A stretch of DNA of 64,000 bases from Paraglaciecola mesophila. GTDB lineage: Bacteria; Pseudomonadota; Gammaproteobacteria; Enterobacterales; Alteromonadaceae. Position 1 is the first letter of the stretch; each line of letters begins with the position of its first letter. The position numbers were made by a program, and so were the translations under genes. The stretch covers positions 4,773,001 through 4,837,000 of the forward strand of contig NZ_CP047656.1 in assembly GCF_009906955.1 (NCBI RefSeq), given 5' to 3'. The notes beneath the pieces were generated by a model. It had not been told where the DNA came from. It did no database searches and worked only from the letters and a program-made list of their open reading frames with translations. Below are positions 51,769 to 58,785 of the stretch, in pieces.

Positions 51769-52335
51769 TTAATCGCTGGCTTTGGCTGGCGCATCTAATA
51801 ATTGATTAACTTCAATCCAGTAGCCATCAGGATCGCGGATCATAGACACCATAACTGCTATTTTCCCGCCGTCAGCTCTAGGGTATTCTACATGATGAGG
51901 TGCTTCTATCACCGCCACCTCAGGTGATTGCTCAACAGCTGTCCAGCGGGTGTCTAAATCTGACACATTCATCACCATAATCGGATCACCTGGCACCGGT
52001 TCATCGAAATGTTCCTGACGCTGAGGCTTGAGAGGGTGAATGTATTGTAGTAATCCCAGCGCCCCAATAAAGGTGTCGTTAGCTTGCATTAGCACCAATC
52101 GTCGCTTGCGTGTTTCACCGTTTTCCATAGGACTGTTAATCATCTGATCGTAAATCACATTTAAGCCAAGGGCATCACGGTAGAGTTTTAGGGATGTATC
52201 AATGTCGTTAACAATAAAAGTGGTTCGACGTATATCCACCGAAATGCGTTTATCCTCACTGACAGGCTCTGCTAAAGCGTGGGAGCTGACCAAGAAGCAG
52301 AGCATAAAGGTGAATAAAGAGGATGTTATTTTCAT
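51769..52335 (-). CDS. Exported VOC-fold protein (single domain)
   Basis: A 188-residue protein with a signal peptide (MKITSSLFTFMLCFLVSSHALA). One VOC module follows: DIRRTTFIVNDIDTSLKLYRDALGLNVIYDQ, a middle LVLMQANDTFIGALGLLQYI and the closing MVSMIRDPDGYWIEVNQLLD, whose Glu fits the last metal ligand of glyoxalase-type proteins. The His expected before the first strand seems replaced by Arg. Export to the periplasm is unusual for this fold. An FNR-type box lies 77 bases before its start, next to the FNR-like regulator gene. Confidence 0.82.
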   Translation of the reverse strand: MKITSSLFTFMLCFLVSSHALAEPVSEDKRISVDIRRTTFIVNDIDTSLKLYRDALGLNVIYDQMINSPMENGETRKRRLVLMQANDTFIGALGLLQYIHPLKPQRQEHFDEPVPGDPIMVMNVSDLDTRWTAVEQSPEVAVIEAPHHVEYPRADGGKIAVMVSMIRDPDGYWIEVNQLLDAPAKASD

Positions 52336-52411
52336 GATTGGTTTCCGTTATTATGATAAGTGACTTTGTTGAAATGAGTCCTCAATATCAACGCCATTTG
52401 CACAGGGCGCA

Positions 52412-52425
52412 TTGACAATGATCAA
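52412..52425. promoter_or_regulatory. FNR-type box before the exported VOC gene
   Basis: TTGACAATGATCAA matches TTGAT-N4-ATCAA with one change; its reverse complement TTGATCATTGTCAA is like the box TTGATAAATGTCAA at 37886. It lies between the FNR-like regulator gene and the VOC gene it would control. Confidence 0.6.
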
Positions 52426-52487
52426 CTGTGTCAGTTTGTATGCCCTTGCATGTGCTTAATCCGTTCTCGTATATCAGATGTGAGTTT

Positions 52488-53186
52488 TTAATCCGCGTAA
52501 GAAATCAACTTGTCGTTGTCTAGTACGGTTATCTGATAATTACTTTCAATCTCGATCAATCCGTCTTTTTTTAACTTGCTAAAGCCGCGGCTAGCGGTTT
52601 CTAAACTCATGCCTAAGTAATCAGCAATGTCTTGGCGACTCATAGGTAACAAGAATCTATGGGTACCGCGACCTAACCTGTGCTCCATATCAAGAAGGAA
52701 ATGCGCCAGACGTTGGTGTGCAGATTTTTGTCCCATGATAAAGAGTTGATCCAATATCAAGGATAAAATGTGACCAGTCACATCATGATAGCGTTTGGCG
52801 ACAGAAGGGTATTTGTCGAAGATGTCTTGCATCAATTTACGACTGATACGAATCACCACACAATTGGTTAAAGCTTTTGCACTGAAGCTATAGCTCACAC
52901 TTTCTGACAGCCCAGCTAGGTTCCCAGTAAAGAGAAAAGCAAAGACTTGGCGTGAACCAGATGCCGTAGAGCGCTCGAGCATGAGTGAGCCTGATTCGGG
53001 AATGTATACATATTCCGGTGCATCTTTTTCTCGAAACACGTATTCACCTTGCTCAAATGAGATCTCTTCAGCATCTTGCGCTAACTCGTCAATGAAGGCA
53101 TTTGCCCCTTCCACTTCTTTAAAATGACTACCAAAGCATGAAGCCAATGAGGTTTTTATAACTACTTTATTAATATCCAGTGACAT
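52488..53186 (-). CDS. Crp/Fnr-family regulator lacking iron-sulfur cysteines
   Basis: A 232-residue Crp/Fnr regulator. The cyclic-nucleotide-like domain (about 30-130: EISFEQGEYVFREKDAPEYVYIPESGSLMLERSTASG) precedes a dimer helix and an HTH. The recognition helix MSLETASRGFSKLKKDGLI has Glu196, Ser199 and Arg200 in the FNR-type E-x-x-S-R positions, so TTGAT-like sites are expected. Only Cys17 and Cys109 are present, so the [4Fe-4S] cluster of FNR cannot form and oxygen sensing by that route is unlikely. It lies between exported VOC genes on one strand. The effector is unknown. Confidence 0.88.
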   Translation of the reverse strand: MSLDINKVVIKTSLASCFGSHFKEVEGANAFIDELAQDAEEISFEQGEYVFREKDAPEYVYIPESGSLMLERSTASGSRQVFAFLFTGNLAGLSESVSYSFSAKALTNCVVIRISRKLMQDIFDKYPSVAKRYHDVTGHILSLILDQLFIMGQKSAHQRLAHFLLDMEHRLGRGTHRFLLPMSRQDIADYLGMSLETASRGFSKLKKDGLIEIESNYQITVLDNDKLISYAD

Positions 53187-53195
53187 GGGATTCGC

Positions 53196-54215
53196 CTATT
53201 TTATTATTGTGTTTACTACCTGATAGAATTCTATCCATGTCCGATCTGGCGTCCTGATTGCCATAATGTCTACCTTTCCATATGGTGCTAACGTCAGGTT
53301 GGTTTGAGATACGATTTCCACTTTATTTTCAATCAGATGCCTACGCAATGCAGGTAGATTGTCTACTGGAAAACGCAGGGTGACAATGCCTAAATTGGGT
53401 GGAGAAGCCAATTCGCTGACATTTTTTCCTTGTGCACCGTGAAATTGTAGCAACTCTATGGAGCCTTCATTGCGTTTTTGTGGATGTAAAATATACACTG
53501 AGCGCGGTATCTCGGTGGTTAAGTTAAACGGTAAACCTAAGACATTGGGGCCTTCTTTTTTACTGGCGCCTTTGTGCTCTAAATATACTTGAAAGCCCAG
53601 CACATCTCGGTAGAAGGCCAGCGAAGTCGCTATGTCATTGACCACTTGGGTAGAATTAAATACGCGGCTAAAGTGCTTTACGTTTGGCCATCCTTCCAAA
53701 ACGGGTTTATGTCGCTGTATCAAGGCAAAACTGACACCGTCAAAACCAGATGTTATCCATTCAGACACCTCATAAGGGCCGAAAGTAAAAGATACGGGAT
53801 CGCTGGTTCCGCGCCAGCCAACATCTTGCAACTGCTTACGTTTACTTGCCATATCTGCGACTCTAACATTTACGTCAAATATACCGCCTACATCCCAAGA
53901 CTGCGTATTGGCGCGGATCACTTGTTGTGGTACGTTGTCGATTTGAATCAAGCGAACATATCCGCGTTTCTCACCCTTATTGGCCAGTAAAACCTGTTGT
54001 AATTTTGCCTGTTCGGGCAGTTGCCACAGCTGTCTAAGTTCTGGTGATACTTGCGCTTTTGAGCGTACCTCCCAGCCCGCATAATCCTGATAAAATTGAC
54101 TGCTTTTGTTTAAGTCAGAGACAATGAAAACGGCTTCCGTGAAGCCCTTTAAGGTAAAATCCTGAGCATGACTTACCCAACTAAACACTATGAGTAATGT
54201 GAAGAGTGAGCGCAT
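53196..54215 (-). CDS. Exported VOC-fold protein, two domains (A)
   Basis: A 339-residue protein with a signal peptide (MRSLFTLLIVFSWVSHAQ). Two VOC-like halves follow. The first is GFTEAVFIVSDLNKSSQFYQDYAGWEVRSK, and the second NSTQVVNDIATSLAFYRDVLGFQVYLEH, closing with MAIRTPDRTWIEFYQVVN. Its start overlaps the stop of the 54215-55309 gene by one base, so both are translated from one mRNA. The first-strand His is not evident in either half, and a sugar- or aromatic-binding role is as possible as catalysis. Most VOC enzymes known are cytoplasmic. Confidence 0.82.
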   Translation of the reverse strand: MRSLFTLLIVFSWVSHAQDFTLKGFTEAVFIVSDLNKSSQFYQDYAGWEVRSKAQVSPELRQLWQLPEQAKLQQVLLANKGEKRGYVRLIQIDNVPQQVIRANTQSWDVGGIFDVNVRVADMASKRKQLQDVGWRGTSDPVSFTFGPYEVSEWITSGFDGVSFALIQRHKPVLEGWPNVKHFSRVFNSTQVVNDIATSLAFYRDVLGFQVYLEHKGASKKEGPNVLGLPFNLTTEIPRSVYILHPQKRNEGSIELLQFHGAQGKNVSELASPPNLGIVTLRFPVDNLPALRRHLIENKVEIVSQTNLTLAPYGKVDIMAIRTPDRTWIEFYQVVNTIIK

Positions 54216-55309
54216 TATTCTTGTACCTCAAATACTTCGATTAAAAAGCCATTTGGGGCGCGCATGGTCGCTACATCACGGGTACCAATTAATGGATCAT
54301 TGAGGTTTTTCTGCACGCTGACAATCTCAGTACCATAGGCTTTTGCATTGTCTAGTACGGTTTGCAGTGAACGCACAGGGAAACTCCACATGCCCAAACC
54401 TAAATTTGGCAAACTTGGGCGATGCTTAGGTTTTAACGGCGATATATTGTGAAAGTCAACAAACAACATATGCCCTGTTGTTGCCCCTTTGCTGTAGACA
54501 ATCGCGAAACGAAACTCGCTGCCATTGGGCAAATTCATCGCACCTTTGTCACCAGCTGATTTAAATACCCGATCAGAGCGGATCTCTAAACCTAATACTT
54601 GGGTATAAAACGTTAATTGCGACTCTGAATCCGTGATCACTTGGGCAGAGTAGGCAGGACCGCCTATTCCATTTTCGTCGGTCGGGCCAAGCTGAGCCAT
54701 GCCATTGCCACGGGTTATCGCTACTCCGTGATTAAAGTCAGGTGCGTTAAAGATAGTCTCATCGATCTGATAACTTGAACCGTCAGGACGGGGAATAGGG
54801 TAGCTTTCAAGGGCATTAAGCGCACCAAAGCCGACTTTGCGAATGTGCTTGTCCAGTGCCACAGTATTCGTGTTGGGAAACCCAAGTGAAAAAGGACCGA
54901 GTTCACGAGAATCCCAGCTGTCGTGAATACTCGGCATTGGCTTACTTAGCACTAACAAGCGGATCTGAATAGCGCTGTCTACCCCTTTTCGGTACAAGCG
55001 ATACGTTTCCCAGCTCACGTCTGGAGGCATATTCCACATTTTTCGTTGTGCTTGCTCTAACGTCTTAGTGATCGTTAAAGGGCCTTCAACAGTCATGCCC
55101 ATGCCGTCCCGATAAAACAATAAACTTTGTTGCAAAGATACCGTGGCGATTGTCACTGTGTGTAAGGGCAGGGCTAGCGCATCTTTTACTTGGCTTTTCG
55201 GCGCTAATGCGTCGTTGCTAGAAGCGTGAGCTAAGTCCGCCAAACCGGTGCTAGCGAGCATGGCTCCCATGATAAAAATCAAAACGAATGGTCTTAATTT
55301 ATTATTCAT
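54215..55309 (-). CDS. Exported VOC-fold protein, two domains (B)
   Basis: A 364-residue protein with a long signal region (MNNKLRPFVLIFIMGAMLASTGLADLAHA). The first VOC half includes ALPLHTVTIATVSLQQSLLFYRDGMGMTVEG, with a His near the expected ligand site. The second is GGPAYSAQVITDSESQLTFYTQVLGLEIRSD, closing with ATMRAPNGFLIEVFEVQE. No ribosome site precedes the start. Operator site 4 and a candidate TTGACA / AAATTT promoter lie so close that the mRNA could be leaderless. It is divergent from the split VOC gene at 55378, sharing site 4. Confidence 0.82.
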   Translation of the reverse strand: MNNKLRPFVLIFIMGAMLASTGLADLAHASSNDALAPKSQVKDALALPLHTVTIATVSLQQSLLFYRDGMGMTVEGPLTITKTLEQAQRKMWNMPPDVSWETYRLYRKGVDSAIQIRLLVLSKPMPSIHDSWDSRELGPFSLGFPNTNTVALDKHIRKVGFGALNALESYPIPRPDGSSYQIDETIFNAPDFNHGVAITRGNGMAQLGPTDENGIGGPAYSAQVITDSESQLTFYTQVLGLEIRSDRVFKSAGDKGAMNLPNGSEFRFAIVYSKGATTGHMLFVDFHNISPLKPKHRPSLPNLGLGMWSFPVRSLQTVLDNAKAYGTEIVSVQKNLNDPLIGTRDVATMRAPNGFLIEVFEVQE

Positions 55310-55313
55310 TAAA

Positions 55314-55331
55314 AATTTGTCCGTACAAATG
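55314..55331. promoter_or_regulatory. Palindromic operator, site 4 (divergent VOC genes)
   Basis: AATTTGTCCGTACAAATG matches site 1 except for the last base. It lies 4 bases from the start of the minus-strand VOC gene and 46 bases from the ATG at 55378, so it can control both directions. On the minus strand, TTGACA (55336-55341) and AAATTT at 17-base spacing bracket it. Confidence 0.72.
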
Positions 55332-55377
55332 TTAGTGTCAATAAATCATATACAAGTACAGGGAAAAAGGTAACTAA

Positions 55378-56508
55378 ATGAAGAAATTGTTAAAATTGTC
55401 GATTTTTGGCCTGCTGTTAAGCGTATCTGTAGGAGCAACTAGTACGGAGAATCCTTTGCCAGATACCGGAGTTGGCGGTGTTTACGAAGTCATGATTGGC
55501 ACAGACGACAGCGTCACTTTGCTTAAATATCTTCGCCAATTTGGCTTCGAGCAAATTGACAAAGGTCAAATTGGGCGAGAAAAAGCGCGTTTATTGTATG
55601 GGGTAGACAGCGCGTTAACCTCTTATCGTTTGCAAAACGGAGCAACCGCAAGCCATGGTTTAATACGTATTCTTGAATGGGAAACCTTACTCGTTGAGGG
55701 TATCGGGTACGCTAAACCTGAAACCACTGGCCAACGGATGATGGTGATGCGAACCAATGACATTTTACGTATTCATGATGTGTTTGCTGACGCGCGAAGC
55801 GCCGGTCAAAAATGGCTACCGACGCCTACTGTATACGCAGACTTGTACGGCATGACACAAGGCAAAACAGACGTACTTAATCGTCGTACTGGGGTGCGAG
55901 AAATGGCGGTTTACGGTGAATTATTTAATCTAGTGTTGTTTCAACGATACGGTTATACCATTGAAGGTTATGGCGCTATCGTCGCGCAAAGCCCGTTGAA
56001 AACCAGTGAAATAACCCACAATGATTTTATTTAAGCGGGACACACAGTGGATGATATGCACCGTCAAACAGATTACTACCGTGATGTATTTGGATTAAAG
56101 CCGGAAGGACCTGTCGTACTTGACGGTGACTGGCAAGATGGCCCGGCAGTTGTGTTTAATATGAACGCGGGCAGTAGCCACTATTATCGTGGTTTTGTGA
56201 GTCCAAATAATATTGCCGGTAAGTTGAAATTTTTTGTCAATCCTGACGCGCGTCCTGACAGAAGTGCATTGCAAAAGCCTGGGTATCGCGGCATTACTTT
56301 GCATTCTTTGTACGCTGAGGCGCCTGAGTTAATTAAGCAGTTGGCGAATAAACATGGAATTAAAACGTCCTCGATGCAGCACAATGAGTTTGGCGAGGAA
56401 AGTTTTGTACTACGCGGGCCTGATGGTTCGAGTTGGCAAATTTTACCTAAACCAAATTTAATAACGCCACCGGTGACACAATTGACGTTCGAATCAACCA
56501 TTCACTAA
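55378..56508 (+). pseudogene. Exported two-domain VOC protein split by an in-frame TAA
   Basis: A signal peptide (MKKLLKLSIFGLLLSVSVGAT) and a first VOC half (GGVYEVMIGTDDSVTLLKYLRQFGFEQIDKG) read to TAA at 56032-56034 after ITHNDFI. In the same frame the second half continues (AGHTVDDMHRQTDYYRDVFGLKPEGPVVLDGDW, closing FVLRGPDGSSWQILPKP) to 56508. The whole would have 376 residues, like the 364-residue two-domain relative across the divergent promoter. The second half could also be read as a separate gene from GTG 56047, but no clear ribosome site precedes it. Either a recent nonsense mutation or a gene fission fits. Confidence 0.7.
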
Positions 56509-56534
56509 TACCAATTATTTAATGGAATTGGTAT
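56508..56534. repeat. Solo MITE terminal repeat
   Basis: The 27 bases from ATACCAATT to AATTGGTAT reproduce the right terminal repeat of the 265-bp MITE with a short added left end, and form a hairpin with 9-bp arms. It begins within the stop codon of the split VOC gene. It may be a deletion remnant and could help end transcription. Confidence 0.6.
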
Positions 56535-56669
56535 AAGAGGCGGCCGTCAGTTATCAAATTTCATTGGCTTCTCGGTCGCACTATATATGCATGATATGCA
56601 AGTGCTTGAAAAGATGGTAGTTTTAGCAAATAACAAGTGCATTCCCCTTGAAAAATGGAGCGCAAGCAG

Positions 56670-57140
56670 ATGCAGATAGAAATAGATAAATTGACCTGCG
56701 ATGGGGTGCGCGGTTTGTTAGAAGCGCATTTAGCGGATATGTATGCAACCTCTCCAGCTGAAAGTGTGCATGCACTAGATATGCAAGGCCTCAAACACCA
56801 GTCAATAACATTTTGGTCAGCCCGCGAAGATGGCAAGGTGTTAGGGTGCGTGGCATTGAAACACTTATCTGACGAGCATGGTGAGATAAAATCCATGCGC
56901 AGCGCTGAGCACGCTCGGCATCGGGGTGTGGCTACTGCCTTGTTGCAGCACTTAATCACCCAAGCGAAACAAAGAGGGTATCGCTGTTTAAGCCTAGAAA
57001 CAGGAACTATGGAATATTTTGAACCGGCTAAATCTTTGTACCGAAAGTTTGGCTTTGTCGATTGCGGACTTTTTGCTGATTACCCTTTGGATCCAAACAG
57101 TTGTTTTATGACTTTGCATTTAAACGACTCGGCTGCGTAA
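56670..57140 (+). CDS. GNAT-family acetyltransferase
   Basis: A 156-residue GNAT protein. It starts MQIEIDKLTCDGVRGLLEAHLADMYATSPAESVHALDMQGL, the common N-terminal block of the PhnO/YedL-like group, has LGCVALKHLSDEHGEIKSMRSAEHARHRGVATALLQHLITQAK with the R-x-x-G-x-A acetyl-CoA loop (RHRGVA), and ends YFEPAKSLYRKFGFVDCGLFADYPLDPNSCFMTL. GGAG at 56657-56660 lies nine bases before ATG 56670, so the ATG at 56655 is less likely. The substrate is unknown, and it is convergent with the sulfatase gene. Confidence 0.87.
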   Translation: MQIEIDKLTCDGVRGLLEAHLADMYATSPAESVHALDMQGLKHQSITFWSAREDGKVLGCVALKHLSDEHGEIKSMRSAEHARHRGVATALLQHLITQAKQRGYRCLSLETGTMEYFEPAKSLYRKFGFVDCGLFADYPLDPNSCFMTLHLNDSAA

Positions 57141-57252
57141 ACTTTATTCACCTTGGGAAGCAGGGCGCGAAAAAGATCCGGTCAAAAGGTGAAAAAGGCG
57201 GCGACTCATCCCATCGCCACCATTACCGAGAACGTGTTATATCAACATATTA

Positions 57253-58713
57253 TTAATAGCGACCAGATGCTTGATACATCTCCATTTTAGAGGGTCTTGG
57301 CCGTTTTCTGTTTGGTGCGTAGGCACCCGTCTTGCGATCAAAATCGTCTAACGTGCGAAAACTGGGAATGAAATCATTCGTTTCCTCAATCCAATTATCT
57401 AAAATATCACTGTGTTGTTGCAATATTGCTTGGTATTGATTGTTACGCGCTAGGTTGGTTAATTCGTAGGGATCGCTTTCTAGATCGTATAATTCCTCTT
57501 TTGGACGAGGGGCTAGGAATGGACGAGATTGTTGCTGTGTTAATGCACCTTGTTCGAATAATCGCGTGAGTTCCCACCACGTTTTGTGATAAACCGTGTC
57601 GGCACTCGGTGTGGCCGGTAAATCAAAGTAGTTGTTACGAATGTATCGATACTGCTTGGTGCGTACCGAGCGACCATGATCTTCAAAGTCATGCCAGTTC
57701 CTTTCTGAAATGGCGAAGTCTCGAAATGGTGCGCTAGGATTTTTAAATAACGATACAAGACTACGTCCTTCAAATGATGCGGGCGTAACGGCATTTGCTA
57801 ATGCGGTAAATGTAGGCGCTAAATCTATGCTGCTGATAAGGCTATCGCTGACACTGCCTTTGGCTATCCCGTCAGGCCAGTGGGCAATAAATGGGGTTTT
57901 TACCCCTGAGTCATACAATGTAGTTTTGTCTCTGGCGAAAGGGCGGCCATTATCGGCGACAAAGATGATCAATGTATTGCCGGCGACTCCTTGTGTTTCA
58001 AGGGTACTAACCACTTTACCTACATACTCGTCTAAGCGTGAAATCTCATCGTAGTAGGCTGCAAAGTCATTCATATAAAGTTCAGTTGCTGGGTAATAGG
58101 GCGGTAAGCGCACATCTTCTTGGGTATGTTTATGAGGGTATTTTCCTTGATAAAATGGACGATGTGAGTCCCATGAGGCAAGCCATAAGAAAAACGGTTT
58201 TTCTTTAGGGCGCATGTTGAGTAAGGGCAACCACTGCGCGCTACCCGATGGCTCATCAATACCATATTTTGACTCTCGCACTACATCAAAACGCTGTTTG
58301 GTGTCTTCGCCCAAATGCCATTTACCCGCTGCTGCTGTCCAATAGCCTGCGTCGTGCAGGGTTTGTGAAACGGTTATCTGCTCCTTTGGTAGAGGCCAAT
58401 GAAGTTGCTCTGCATCGGTATTGTGCGGATAACGACCGGTGATCATACTCGCGCGGCTTGGGCTGCATGAGCTAGCTGTTAGATACGCGTTGTCAAAGCG
58501 CATACCGTTTTTTGCAAGTTTATCGAGATTGGGGGTGTTTACGCCAGTGTTGCCATAGGCGCCAAGATCGTCCCAATTCAGATCATCGGCAACAATTAAA
58601 ATAATGTTGGGGCGCTGCTCAGCTGAAGCATGAGGCACGAGCAATAAAATACATAGTGTTAGCAGTGATTGCGCTGCTGTTTTTATACGTATGTTGTTTA
58701 TAAAACTAAACAT
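57253..58713 (-). CDS. Periplasmic sulfatase (formylglycine type)
   Basis: A 486-residue sulfatase with a signal peptide (TAAQSLLTLCILLLVPHASA). The modification motif CSPSR begins at Cys83, which a formylglycine-generating enzyme would convert. Metal-ligand residues are Asp43-Asp44 in VADDLNWDDLG, and FVADNGRPFARDKTTLYDSGVKTPFIAHWPDG is the second metal block. The DNG-R-F layout resembles heparan N-sulfatase (SGSH)-type members of S1, but the sugar is not certain. It sits with a carbohydrate-type TonB receptor, a TIM-barrel isomerase and a LacI regulator, as in loci for sulfated glycans. Confidence 0.9.
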   Translation of the reverse strand: MFSFINNIRIKTAAQSLLTLCILLLVPHASAEQRPNIILIVADDLNWDDLGAYGNTGVNTPNLDKLAKNGMRFDNAYLTASSCSPSRASMITGRYPHNTDAEQLHWPLPKEQITVSQTLHDAGYWTAAAGKWHLGEDTKQRFDVVRESKYGIDEPSGSAQWLPLLNMRPKEKPFFLWLASWDSHRPFYQGKYPHKHTQEDVRLPPYYPATELYMNDFAAYYDEISRLDEYVGKVVSTLETQGVAGNTLIIFVADNGRPFARDKTTLYDSGVKTPFIAHWPDGIAKGSVSDSLISSIDLAPTFTALANAVTPASFEGRSLVSLFKNPSAPFRDFAISERNWHDFEDHGRSVRTKQYRYIRNNYFDLPATPSADTVYHKTWWELTRLFEQGALTQQQSRPFLAPRPKEELYDLESDPYELTNLARNNQYQAILQQHSDILDNWIEETNDFIPSFRTLDDFDRKTGAYAPNRKRPRPSKMEMYQASGRY

Positions 58714-58785
58714 TCTGAGTTCCCTTATCGCAATTGACTCAAGTCAGGGGGCGATGTGTTACCCCCAGACTTGTTCATCACAGCG

